From NCBI GenBank assembly GCA_020747015.1, contig JAGTJM010000003.1:682001-746000 (forward strand): 64,000 nucleotides of DNA, read 5' to 3'. This stretch comes from Pyrenochaeta sp. MPI-SDFR-AT-0127. Its lineage: Eukaryota; Ascomycota; Dothideomycetes; Pleosporales; Cucurbitariaceae. Below are positions 53,512-64,000 of the stretch, one piece after another. How positions within the stretch are numbered: the stretch's first letter is position 1; each line of letters starts with the position of its first letter. A model generated the notes under the pieces. It did not search any database and was not told the DNA's origin. It saw only the letters and a list, made by a program, of their open reading frames with translations. A program made the position numbers and the translations under genes.

Positions 53512-56225
53512 ATGGGCATGGAGTCGGCGCTGACGCTCAATGCAGCTGAATACGACCCCATCGACCACCTGAATGCCATCTTCTCCCACCCCGCCGCGCT
53601 TTCCTCCGTGTCTGCCACCTCCGAAGCGCTCCGCAGCTACCAAGATGACCTGGACGAGGATATCGCCGGGGTCGTCGCCTCACAGTCTGCTTCAGATGCC
53701 GACAGTGTGCAGCGCATACAAGCCGCCAAGGCAGAACTGGCGGATCTGTTCAAGAAGATCGAGAGTGTGCGCGAGCGGGCCATGCAGACGGAGCAGACCA
53801 TCACCGAGATGACAGCAGACATCAAGCGCTTGGACAGTACAAAGCGGAACCTGACACTCTCTATGACGGCCTTGAAACGGTTGCAAATGTTGACGACGGC
53901 ATACGAGCAGTTGCGGAGCCTAAGCAAGTCGCGCCAGTACAGGGAGTGTGCCCAGTTGTTGCAGGCTGTGATCCAGCTCGTGGCGCATTTCAAGAGCTAC
54001 CGCTCTATAGATCAGATTGCTACGCTGAGCCGCAACGTGGCAGATGTGCAGGGTGAACTGCTCGAACAAGTCTGTGAGGACTTCGAGGTCACATTTGCTA
54101 AGGGAGAGGTGGGACAGCGCAAGGCTATGCTTGCAGAGGCCTGCAATGTTATCGATGCGCTCGGAGAACACGCACGAACTCGGCTCATCAATTGGTATTG
54201 TAACACGCAGCTCCGCGAATACCGACAGGTCTTCCGTGGAAACGATGAGGTCGGTATCCTGTTTGGGGTAAATCTATTGTCCTGCTGCTAACCACATGCA
54301 GGCTGGCTCACTTGATAACATCTCCCGGAGATACTCGTGGTTCAATCGAATGATGAAGACATACGATGTCGAACATGCGTCTATTTTCCCATCATATTGG
54401 AAAGTCAACGAGATGTTAGCAAACTCCTTCTGCGAAGGGACCCGTGAGGACTTCAAGGCAATTCTGCAGCGCTCCATGCGGAGAGGCGATGGCCAGACTC
54501 TTGATGTTGATCTACTTCTCTCGTGTTTGCAAGAGACCCTCAACTTTGAACACAGCTTAGAAAGGCGATTCTCCAACGAGGTAAGACAATCCTGATGCTG
54601 ATGTTATGCACGTTTACTCACATGGCACAGTCTCGCTCCTCAATTGATACCATGGCGTCCAAAGATGATAGGTCGCATGGCTTCAGCCAAGCAATTTCAG
54701 AAGCTTTCGAGCCTTATATGAGTCTTTGGGTCGAGTCTCAAGATAAGTATGTAGTGCAGCCATGTTGGAAGATCACTTTACTAAGTATTTAGGCAACTCG
54801 GGACATTGATACCTAAATATCGACAGCAACCGCTGAGAAATAGCGAAGAAGACTTCTCGCATCAGGCTGTCATACCTTCTTCGACAGAGCTATTCCACTT
54901 CTACCGTCTCACTCTGGGTCAGTGTGCGAAGCTCTCGACCGGGACGAGATTACTTGAGTTGTCCACAACATTTGCCAAGTACCTTGATCAGTACGGTCAG
55001 CAGGTGTTATACTACTTTCTCAGTGAAAAGTTTGGGGTACAAGGACCATCTTTAGAAGATTCGATCCTCATCCTCAACACCGCAGACTATTGCTACATGA
55101 CTTGCAACCAGCTGGAAGAGAAGATCAAAGGTCGCATAGATGAAGAACTCAAGTCGAAAGTCGACCTACAAAGCCAGGCCGATGCCTTCATGGGCATCGC
55201 CAGCTCCACTGTGCGTATGCTGGTGAGAAGAGTCGAAATCGCATGCGAGCCGAGTTGGAGGGAGATGCGAAATACGCCATGGAGCAAGCTTGAGAGTGTG
55301 GGGGATCAGAGCACATACGTTGCAGAACTCTTGCGGCACTTCAGGGAGAGGGCTGCGGAGATCTTGAAGCTCCTGCACAAGCAGCAATATGCACGTGCAT
55401 TCAGCGACAATCTGGTCGACCTAATGGCAACTACGTACGTTACGAACATCGTGCAGTGTAAGCCCATTTCCGAAGTTGGCGCTGAACAAATGCTACTGGA
55501 TTCCTACGTCTTAAAAAAGGGGTTCACGGAGTTACCCACGCTCAATGAGGAGCCTGGGACAGCGCCACCAGCAAGGTAATACACTCTACACATCGCCACT
55601 CGTTTCATCATTCTAATTACTGCACAGCTTCATCAAACGTGTTACGCAAAGCATGTCAAAGATTGACCCACTTCTGAAGACCCTCCAAGTCCGCCCCGCC
55701 CCGCCCGAAGCCCTTGTTCAAGCCTACCTCATTCACATTGCCGATAAATCTGACACTAATTTCCGCAAAATTCTTGAGCTCAAAGGGATTCGTAAAGCAG
55801 AGCAAACGCAACTGCTTGACCTCTTCGCTGCTTTCCGTGCCTCGCCGAACCATGAAAATCTCGTGCAGAACAGCCCGCTGCTCACACCATTGCAGATTCA
55901 GGGCGCACATGGTGGTAGTGGGATCGGAAGTCTAGGTAATGCAGGGAGTGTGATGGGCACGATGGGCGGAATGGGAACGCCAAGTTTAGGTGGCGGGCGC
56001 TTTGATCCTGCCGGGTTGGGCAATATGCTTGTCAACGCGGCGAGAGATGGCGTGGACCGGTTTGGTAGCCCTGCACCAGGCCAACAGCAGGAAAGCCCAG
56101 TAGATGGAGGACTTGGAGATGCCGCCAAGGCAAACCTTGAAAGCAATTTGAAGAATATTGGGAAGTTCTTCAGGAGGGATGTTGGAGGCTTTAGGGGCTT
56201 TGGGCGGAACGAGGACGGACGGTAG
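53512..56225 (+). CDS. vps53: Vps53, GARP tethering complex subunit
   Basis: Exons 53512-54249, 54302-54580, 54631-54746, 54793-55575 and 55628-56225 give 837 residues, in frame throughout. Vps53 works with Vps51, Vps52 and Vps54 to tether endosome-derived vesicles to the late Golgi. The N-terminus (YDPIDHLNAIFSHPAALSSV) and the long coiled region (about 60-130: QTEQTITEMTADIKRLDSTK, LTLSMTALKRLQML) match the Vps53 N-terminal domain. The AGSLDNISRRYSWFNRMMK block follows intron 1 and QLGTLIPKYRQQP follows intron 3; the C-terminal helical bundle follows (SFIKRVTQSMSKIDPLLKTL). The end is Gly-rich and low complexity (GSGIGSLGNAGSVMGTMGG) with a final basic GGFRGFGRNEDGR, an extension usual in filamentous fungi. 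Start at 53512; a second ATG lies two codons later. Confidence 0.94.
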
Positions 56226-58077
56226 CATTCGTAAAACTACATAAAGTGTAGACAAAAAATGAAGTGAATAACTGGTCCAAATCTTACCTTTTGCAGACCA
56301 AAAGGTTGTATACAACACAGCCCGAATCTATGGACAAACAAAGCCCCATGAGGTCATGTAAGTCCTCGCCAACCGACTCTAGCAAACATGGCACTTATCA
56401 AACGCTGCCCAGTTCGTCAGAATTCCTGTATCAGCACTTTTCCAAGTCCATTGAGGATTTTTGTTTTGTCCAATCAGCTGCGGTCTAGCCCGCTAACCTA
56501 TGGTGTAATACCACCCCGGAACGTTGTATCTTTGCTTGTGTGCGGCCAGACTTGCACACTCCGAGTTCTCTTCCTAATGAGGTAAGTTACAGGCAAGTGT
56601 GAGTTGATGTGGGCCGATTGAAGTCAGAAAACTTGGCTGTTTCTGAGTCTTTGATGACAAATTAGTTGCACCGGCAGCACTTAGTGCCATCTTAGTATTC
56701 GGACACTTGGCTGTTGGCTTAGGCAAACTCACATATGAGACAGGGTTTTTGTCATATACTAGATTTGGAAATAAAGAAGTTGATTGAAAAAGTTGACTTG
56801 GGTGGCTTCAACTATGTCCCGGAGTGATTGTGGTGGTGTTTCACTGCGGTCTGGCTGCATCCTCATGTGTGGGCCGTATCTTTAAGTACAGGAACGCATT
56901 TCAAGCGTAGATCATTGCTGGTAATTTTTCTCCAAGAAAAACTTGCACTCAATAACGCTAACATTGCTCAACTGGTCTTGATCTTTTCCGCCATCTTGAA
57001 AAACTGAGTCATCACCCTTCGTCGTTGTACACCTTTACCCATTGGTGTCTTCATTCTGATAAGATAATCATGTTCTAGCATACTGTTGTAAGGCATTCAT
57101 GCACAATATTGAAAAGACTGTCAATTGCCCCGAGATTGGTAGTGGTCACTTACAACCATATCATGCAGATGGCGATAGCTCAATGGACAAGCAATAACAA
57201 CATCGTGTTGTCTGGGTATATTTTGGATCATTGCGGCTCCCATACTCAATAAAGATTTGTGATAGAAGGCAATCTATTAAGTTACTTCAGAAGTCCTAGC
57301 CAACAATGATCACGGTTATCAGATCAGGAAGCGGAAGGATGAATCTGGGTAGTAGATGAGTGCCAACTGTCTTACTTAGGACCTTAGGTACAAGAACGAG
57401 AGGTATCATAGAAGACCTTCTGTTGCTCTAGTCTGTTCTCAGTATCTTCATGAAATGTACCGAAGAGAACTTGCTGCGGAAGAAGATTTATGCGGTGACA
57501 GCCGTAGGATTGCACGCATGGTGTAGACAGGTCAGTCCATTCGGGGATCCAGTCTTACTATAGGTAACCCGGTACCTGGAACCATCTCCAGGAATGTGCA
57601 ACATATTGATAGGCAATAAAGGAATCTTTCTTAAAGCACGCGAGCTGCCCAAAGTGACGTAGCGCCTCAACGTTCACTGCGGGGCTCTCCGCATCTCGGC
57701 CGCGCAGAAACCTCCGAATCTGCAAAGATCGCGCGGGTACGAAGTAACGTCGGCATTGATACCACTTCAATTATCCAACCATAGTCCATGGTTTACCACA
57801 AGCGCTAAATTCACGTGGGTGAGTCAGAACGGCGCATGTTTGTTGGTGCTTAATCCCGACAAGACGCGCCGCGGGTTTAAACTAGCCATGCAAGTTTGCA
57901 GGTGATGTTTAGCCTCTTAGTCTGGCCCTTTCTTCTCTTTTTTGTCTTATTCTTCTTTACCTCTTACTTTCCTTCCTTGCTTGATCTGATCTTGAAACCT
58001 GTCGTTCAGCGGCAAGTTCTCAAAATCAGTCTCAACGATCGTTCTCTGAACGCTCGGTAAGATCGGATATCGCCACT
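56226..58077. other. intergenic, no gene recognised
   Basis: 1.85 kb without a recognisable gene. The last 180 bp before the transporter ATG are pyrimidine-rich (TTTCTTCTCTTTTTTGTC), typical of fungal leaders. Confidence 0.4.
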
Positions 58078-59616
58078 ATGGCTCCCGCCCTCTTATCGAG
58101 CGTCGCACGCTTCCTTGGGATTACATCGCTGAACGCAACAGGACGAGATGCATACATTATTATTTCGCTGCGTTCTCTGCGAATGTTCACCGCTGGCATC
58201 CCATCTTTGATTCTGGCCCTCTTCTTCTCCTCACTCAAGTTTCCGGATTCAAGGATTGGAGTGTTCATGACATTGACACTTCTCGGTGATGTACTTCTAT
58301 CGGTATTGCTTACGCTTGTGGCAGACAAGCTCGGAAGGAGACGCATCTTATTCATGGGGAGCGTTATGATGGCTTTCTCCGGAGTTGTGTTTGCACTATC
58401 TGAAAACTTCTGGATCCTCCTTATTGCTGCGGTATTTGGAATCATCAGTGTTACCGGAGCGGATTGCGGTCCTTTCAGGGCAGTTGAAGAGAGTATCTTG
58501 AGTGGACTGACAGACGAGAAGACGAGGAGCGATGTCCTCTCGTGGTATGTCACAGCAACTACGATGGCTGGTGCAGTGGGTGCTGAAGTTGCGGGACGAA
58601 CGGTACATGCACTAGAGAAGAGCAGTGGGAATGTCACAAAGGCTTACCATGCCTTGTTCTGGGCATATGCTGCATTTGGCGTTCTTGGATGCATCCTGTG
58701 CTTGGGGTTAAGTGCAAGATGTGAAGCTGCTGGAGAAAAACGTGCAGAGATGAAAGAGCGGGGAAGGGGTGGTGGAGATGGAGAAGAGGAAGAGGTATTA
58801 TTAGAAGCAATGACTCCAAGTACCACAGACGGATTTGACCATGACCACGAGCGCGAAGCGAGGCGAGCGGACATCCGAGTGAAGCCCCAGAAGAAGCAGA
58901 GTTACTTCAGTCAAATTTCGAAACCGACACGATCAATCATGTTTAAACTCTGGATTTTACTAGCGATCGACTCGTTAGCGGATGGGATGACACCTTATTC
59001 CTTGATGAACTACTATGTCGATCAAAAGTTTCACCTTTCAAAATCTACTCTTGGCGACATCACTTCAGCATCACAATTCTTATGTGCGGTCAGTGCCGTC
59101 TTCGCCGGACCTCTTGCAAAGCGTATTGGCCTTATTAACACTATGGTCTTCACTCATCTCCCTTCGTCGATTGCTAGCGCCTTCATTCCGCTACCGAAAT
59201 CAGTTGGCCCCACAATTGGCTTGTTGCTATTCCGTGCGGCACTTAATAGCATGGATCAAGCTCCACGTACCGCCTTCATCGCCGCAGTTGTAAAGCCCGA
59301 GGAGCGAACCGGCGTCATGGGCATTACGAGTATGGTGCGAACGCTGGCCATGAGTGTTGGTCCTTCCATCACTGGCTTGCTGTCTGGGAATGGCGTGTTC
59401 TGGATAGCTTTCCTCGCGACAGGCACTTGCAGGATCATCTATGATCTCGGATTGTGGGTGCTTTTTGTCAACGTTAAAGTTGACAAGGACGTAGGAAGAG
59501 AAGATGATGCGGACAGCGTAGATGACGAGGCCTGGAACGGGCTATTGGATGACACGGAAAGCGAAGATAGCGACGGAAGAAAGAGCAAAGACCTTGAAGG
59601 CGATGTTAGGGTCTAG
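58078..59616 (+). CDS. major facilitator superfamily transporter
   Basis: Single exon, 512 residues, ATG at 58078. About 11-12 membrane segments arranged as 6 + 6, for example MFTAGIPSLILALFFSSL, FMTLTLLGDVLLSVLLTLVA, FWILLIAAVFGIISVTGA and AYAAFGVLGCILCLGLSA, with the second half from about 295. The MFS loop motif ADKLGRRRI lies between segments 2 and 3. The central loop (about 220-285) is very charged, with EEEE and DHDHERE runs. The C-terminal tail is acidic (DDADSVDDEAWNGLLDDTES). It is similar in outline to uncharacterised fungal MFS proteins; the substrate is unknown. No cluster of biosynthetic genes is nearby. Antisense frames here are shadows. Confidence 0.88.
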   Translation: MAPALLSSVARFLGITSLNATGRDAYIIISLRSLRMFTAGIPSLILALFFSSLKFPDSRIGVFMTLTLLGDVLLSVLLTLVADKLGRRRILFMGSVMMAFSGVVFALSENFWILLIAAVFGIISVTGADCGPFRAVEESILSGLTDEKTRSDVLSWYVTATTMAGAVGAEVAGRTVHALEKSSGNVTKAYHALFWAYAAFGVLGCILCLGLSARCEAAGEKRAEMKERGRGGGDGEEEEVLLEAMTPSTTDGFDHDHEREARRADIRVKPQKKQSYFSQISKPTRSIMFKLWILLAIDSLADGMTPYSLMNYYVDQKFHLSKSTLGDITSASQFLCAVSAVFAGPLAKRIGLINTMVFTHLPSSIASAFIPLPKSVGPTIGLLLFRAALNSMDQAPRTAFIAAVVKPEERTGVMGITSMVRTLAMSVGPSITGLLSGNGVFWIAFLATGTCRIIYDLGLWVLFVNVKVDKDVGREDDADSVDDEAWNGLLDDTESEDSDGRKSKDLEGDVRV

Positions 59617-60785
59617 ACTTGCAAAACCGCACAGACGTCGCCAAATAGGTTCTGCTGCTGATATCGGAAAATTTACGTTACCAAATGGTTTGAAGAACTT
59701 TGATATGCCAACAGCCATTTGTTTGGAAACGATGGAAGATCAAGGATATTCGGCGTTCTTGTTATCAAATCATTCCAAGAATGTTGAAGTGACAGCCACT
59801 TTTCATTCCCGCGGCAAGAGTTACATGATATTGTCATGATCATGACGGCGATCTATATCACAGTTATTCATACATGAAGTCTGTGATAGTACTCGCTCAG
59901 GCCACGGAATTTTGTGGAATGGGGATCTGACGCTGAGAGATTAGCACCTCAAGCTTTGCAAACCTTATCTCGTGCCTCCTAGCACGATTCTACGGCAATG
60001 GCCTTCTAGTGGTCTCTTTTCTAAGTGTTGAATGTAGAGACATCTAGCTACAGTAGTTTCCGTAGACAAATACTTCGTTGGCAGCTTGCCTTGCAGACGG
60101 AGGAGATGTGATGAAGAGAATGCTATATTATGATCCCATCAGTATGCATGTGTTCGCAACCGATATGGACTTCTATATTTTTTTTCGAAGTAGACTGCTG
60201 TGTTTGTCTCTACATTCGTTTTGGGAACGTTGTAAGCCAAAATTGCTTTGGATAAGAGGACAAACAAATACAAGATCGAGTTTAAGCTGCTCCATACAGC
60301 AATTGCAAGTAACAAATCAAAGAAAACCAAACAATTCGAAAGGACTTTACCATCCACGTGACATGCAAGTGAATGAACCCATGATTACTGCTGAACGAAG
60401 CACCTGGTAACCGAAGAGAGGGTAGATAAGCTGCCTCGCGTCCAAAGCTGATAAAGAAAGGATTGGCCATCCTGTAGAAAACTTTTTTATCCGATAATTT
60501 TCATGGTGTTTCAGTAGAGGCAAAGCCCCCCACGTCAGCTGAATGATACCATTTCTAGGTGAGATATTGCCGCAGCCAAATTCTTGACCTCGGTCCTTCC
60601 AGGCACTACCAGGAATAGACTTGCTATTCAAGTGGGTTAGCATTACCCATGAAAGCAAGAGATCATCAGGATATATACTTTCATCCTCTGGTAATATTTT
60701 TCCAGATTCTTCGCGCATTTCGACGAAGGCGGGGATATTTTGATAGTCGGTCATTCGGTGACAGCTCATCGGAATTACCAGCTCT
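59617..60785. other. intergenic; one weak minus-strand frame
   Basis: A 167-codon minus frame at 60347-60850 overlaps the end of the next gene and lacks any signature, so I do not call it. The plus-strand frame at 60078-60410 is also unsupported. Confidence 0.3.
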
Positions 60786-61614
60786 CTAGCGACTGTTTCC
60801 AATCGCTCCAGTGGGATTTGCGTACACTGCTGTTTGTATAGTGACTTCAACGCCTGGTCTTGTAGATTGAATCATCTCTTTCAGCCATCTCTCAGAATAT
60901 CCAGAAGCGCACGTCGGCACATGTGTCCCTTCACAGAAAGAGGTACCGAATTCCACAAGTACATGAACATGACGAAGGGACTTGAGTTCAATAAGTGGCT
61001 GGTGCAGAAGTCCCATCCTAAGCTGGAGTACTAAAAGCGAAGTCAGAAGTGTTTGGGTCTCCAAGCTCAGGTACGGTTGGACGACGGTATGGGACTTGAG
61101 TTGTATGTAAGTAATCAAATCGACATGAGCCTGTTTCATCATCCTGTTGAGACAATCGTTGAGTTTAGAAAAATTCCAAGCGGAGAATGTGTTGAGCTTG
61201 AATGGTAGAAGTGAAGTTTCTGCGTAGATCTGACGACATACTGCGAGCAATGCTAGGACGTGTTGTGATCTCTCAACGAAGTTAGGATTTTCACAGGATG
61301 GTCCTTCAAGCTCGAACACTCTCCCGCCGAGTACAATTTCGAAAATCTGGTTGCGTATCTCAGGCGGCAGGCGAAGCAAGGGCGACTCGCGCTGATTCTG
61401 TCTCGCACTGTAGCGCGTTAGTGAACGGTCCTCAGCTGTTCGAGCCATTTACATACATTTTGAAGTATTTGCCACCTTTCCTGGTAACGTCGAGCAGCCC
61501 ATTTTCGAAGAATCGCAGCTTTTTGCAATGATGCTTTGCGATTCCGGCTGCAGTGGTTGTCTTTGACAAGTTTGCTCCACACGAATTCCTTGCGCTTGGC
61601 TTTCGGGGCGCCAT
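60786..61614 (-). CDS. LPxEIRN-box protein, paralogue 1
   Basis: Exons 61614-61457 and 61407-60786 give 259 residues; the intron (donor GTATGT, branch CACTAAC, acceptor CTACAG) joins YFK to IARQNQRESP. Exon 1 is basic (MAPRKPSARNSCGANLSK) and ends in LRFFENGLLDVTRKGGKYFK. Exon 2 starts with the family box SPLLRLPPEIRNQIFEIVLGG, then LLAVCRQIYAETSLLPFKLNTF and a Leu-rich C-terminal half (LKSLRHVHVLVEFGTSF). It shares layout and intron position with the next gene upstream (62144-63023), including the (F/K)xNGLL(D/N)VTxKG motif just before the intron, so the two are paralogues. Function unknown. Start: the ATG at 61614 gives the same basic leader design. Confidence 0.78.
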
Positions 61615-62143
61615 GGTGGAGCCTTCAATTGTGTTGGTAAGGCGTTGGTATGTAGTAGAAGATACAAGTATCCCGTATCAAATTGAGTTTCGGAGAAAGC
61701 AGGTATGATAATAAGAGGGCGAGTGATGAAGCAAGAAGAGTAGATAATTGAAGCAGCCAAGAACCGAAGTGAGAGCGGCAGGCCTGAGTGTACAAACAAC
61801 GGTGAAGGTGAGATTGCATACGTAAAACAACCCTGTCAACACTCGCATGTTCTAGAAGACAGATTGCATATTCTGGATGGGTTTGAAACTATGTAGCAGC
61901 TTTTTGAAGTAATTCATAACGGGCAAGTGAGGATATCAAACTAATATACAAATCTAAATCGACCAATGAAGGAGGGAGGCTTTATGTGACCGAAACAACC
62001 AAGGCGCGTCTGGCACTGCGGCTCTTTGGCAGATTAATCCCTTTAACAAAGCTCAAAACTGTATCAAACCCCTCCGAGCAGTAAGCAACCCCAATCCTAA
62101 TGTACATGGCCATTGCGAATAGCTACGCAACCTGTGAGTACGG
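61615..62143. other. spacer between the two paralogues
   Basis: About 530 bp between tandem minus-strand paralogues; it holds the promoter of paralogue 1 and the 3' end of paralogue 2. Confidence 0.4.
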
Positions 62144-63023
62144 CTAGTCATCATCTTCATCGTCGCTGTACATCCAACTGTCATATGTCAGCTCGGCTTT
62201 CAATACTTCGAGGTCTATTAGTACGTACTTCTTGTTGTAAACGTCATATAAATCCGCCCTCCGCTCAAAGATGAGGTCGATCGTATGGCCTGGGAAAGCT
62301 TCTTCGAGTTCTTTGCGCAAAGGGCTCGCATAGCCATCGAAGTCAAGTGTCTCCGCAGTCGGCACGTTGAAAGCGCGCACTCGCAGCTCTTTCAGTGCTG
62401 GAAGTAACTGGAACAGGGGCTGTAGCCTGTGGGGAGGAAAGGGATTGAAATGACCCGGGTAATCGATATCCCTCCTTCCGCGTAGGTCAAATCGAAGGGA
62501 AGTGATCCGCTTCGATTTATACATCTTGAGACGTTTTATAAGCATTCGCGCCGTGTCATAGCAATCGAAGGAGAAGATGTTAAGAGACAATGGCATAAGA
62601 GCGGCTTCCGCATAGATTTGACGACAAGTTCGGAGTATCGCCATAGCATTGGGTGGCTCCATCAAGGAGATAGATAGCTTGGCCCTAAATGGTCGGAACA
62701 TGCATTTGGCTCTGTACACCTTTCCCCCGAGAACGAATTCCCAGATGCGGTTCCGAATCTCTGCTGGCAGACGTAGCAACGGCGAGCTTCGATTGCTCCT
62801 GGTGCTGTTCAAGCGTATCAGTTGGCCGCTTGCATGTACAAATTGATGGCAGAAATACTCACAGTTGCTTCTCGCTTCCCTTGGGCGTCACATTGAGCAG
62901 TCCATTCCTGAACTTGTGATATCCGCGCGCAGGTCGCTTGACGGGCTTGCCAATGCTGCTCTTGGTGGCCATTTTGTTTTTTGCCCTGGCTGTGTTGTTA
63001 TTGTCAAACTTCCTAGAGGCCAT
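62144..63023 (-). CDS. LPxEIRN-box protein, paralogue 2
   Basis: Exons 63023-62863 and 62804-62144 give 273 residues; the intron (donor GTGAGT, acceptor AACAG) joins SEKQ to LTRSNRSSP. Exon 1 is basic (MASRKFDNNNTARAKNK, SSIGKPVKRPARGYHK) and ends FRNGLLNVTPKGSEK. Exon 2 has SPLLRLPAEIRNRIWEFVLGG, AILRTCRQIYAEAALMPLSL and NIFSFDCYD, then LPALKELRVRAFNVPTAETL, and ends in an acidic tail (WMYSDDEDDD). It resembles paralogue 1 in exon lengths, intron position and motif order but is well diverged, so the duplication is not recent. Function unknown; the basic head could favour nuclear location (inference). Confidence 0.8.
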
Positions 63024-64000
63024 GACTGCGCAAGTGGGAGTTGAGTGGATGGTTGCTGTGCTTGGTGTGGAGTGGTTCGAGGAAGGATGACACCAGTGGG
63101 AGACATGCAGGGTGGTCGATGCGAGCCAAATTGGGAACACACGCCCAGTGCAAACCTTCCACGAGAGTGAAATGAAAGCGAGGTGTTGACGGGCAGGGGA
63201 AGGTGGTACAAGGCTTGCTTCGAGCGTGAAATGGAGCACAGGAACTGAAAAATATCGTTCACGTCCCTTGCGATAGGTTTGGACACCTTTGTTAACGTGG
63301 AAAATTAGACAGGAGTTTAGGAAGCTACATTGACAACACACTAAGTGTGTGAAATGGTGCGCTGACACTACCCAAACCGGAAGGGCCGAAATCTCCCAGA
63401 TTCCTCTACACTTTCAAGGCTAGGTGACTGTGGGTAATCCCTCACGGCATTCACCTCCTCGCTGCTCCAACTTGGTTTGTGTTCATGGAGAGCAGAATTG
63501 CGTCCGTGAACATGCTTGAAAGGTAAAGCGTACCGACCTAAGTGGGGCCGATTCACTGTCTGGGATGTTAACCTTGACCCTTCGAAATTGAAGTGTGAAA
63601 CTATTGAACAACAAGGATGCAATCAGAGAGAAGATTTTTTACTCGTCAGTGAAAGCCCTAGACGAATCGAAGGATCAGGCCGCAAGCGGTCATTCACCCG
63701 CAACTCAAGCCCGGTGCTGTCTCCGCCTAAGGATGACGATAACGAAGTTTTCGTCATTGCATGTCTAAGGAAAGGGGCATGGGGGAGACCTACAGCTGAA
63801 AATATGTTATGTAAGGGGATGCCATAAGGCCCGCCTATCGTCTTCCCGCGCTGCACGAACCGAGTTGACCAGAGATGTGGCGAAGTATTGGACATGTCGC
63901 TCATGTCAAGTTCAGTAGTCCAGATCTAGTGTATTGTCCCTTTGCACATCAGGACCGTTTGCCTGGTGCCAGGGGTCCCACTCATCGCTCTCGTCATCAT
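63024..64000. other. upstream region of paralogue 2 and window end
   Basis: Contains the paralogue 2 promoter. A plus-strand frame at 63516-63827 (103 codons, first codon TTG) reads SGRKRSFTRNSSPVLSPPKD, then EVFVIACLRKGAWGRPTAEN; it could be an exon but has no supported start. Not called as a gene. Confidence 0.3.

Noticed and set aside
60347..60850. Minus-strand 167-codon frame
   Set aside because: It overlaps the end of LPxEIRN paralogue 1 in another frame and shows no family motif.

Overview
This is nuclear DNA from a filamentous ascomycete. The evidence is 45-60 bp introns with GT(A/G)NGT donors, CTAAC-type branch points and YAG acceptors, together with clear fungal orthologues (Nop14, LETM1/Mdm38, GTP:AMP adenylate kinase, Snx4/Atg24, Yth1, Vps53) and fungal lineage families (patatin-NB-ARC-TPR NLR, DUF6594, LPxEIRN-box proteins). 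The gene families would suit Dothideomycetes, but I cannot fix the order from sequence alone. Exon boundaries below were read by eye and checked for frame continuity.

Layout. (1) 1-5.6 kb: the 3' end of a Ser-Pro-Lys repeat gene, then a convergent fungal NLR (patatin, NB-ARC, kinesin-light-chain-type TPRs) whose eight 42-residue repeats are almost identical. (2) 6.1-17.5 kb: a compact conserved block with nop14, an armadillo-like membrane protein, LETM1/Mdm38, adenylate kinase, snx4 and a DUF7730-like gene. (3) About 17.5-49.3 kb: a gene-poor accessory island. It holds a secreted repeat protein, four intact members of a fungal membrane-protein family (DUF6594-like, a-d) plus one relic, direct repeats about 10.3 kb apart, decayed coding stretches, and tiny spliced genes behind members b and c. 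(4) 49.4-59.6 kb: a second conserved block with yth1, a GH18 chitinase, vps53 and an MFS transporter. (5) 60.8-63.0 kb: two adjacent paralogous LPxEIRN-box genes.

The most interesting part is the island. The four DUF6594-like genes share an intron at the same alignment position and phase. Two of them (a and d) share a second intron that falls inside the last membrane segment; in both it is a multiple of three and has no stop, so retention would remodel that segment. About 1.88 kb after the start codons of b and c lies a very small gene with an exon 1 of exactly 43 nt, a phase-1 intron of 51-53 bp and a Pro-rich product. With the direct repeats, this suggests an old duplication of a unit made of repeat, DUF6594-like gene and mini-gene. 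Its function is unknown.
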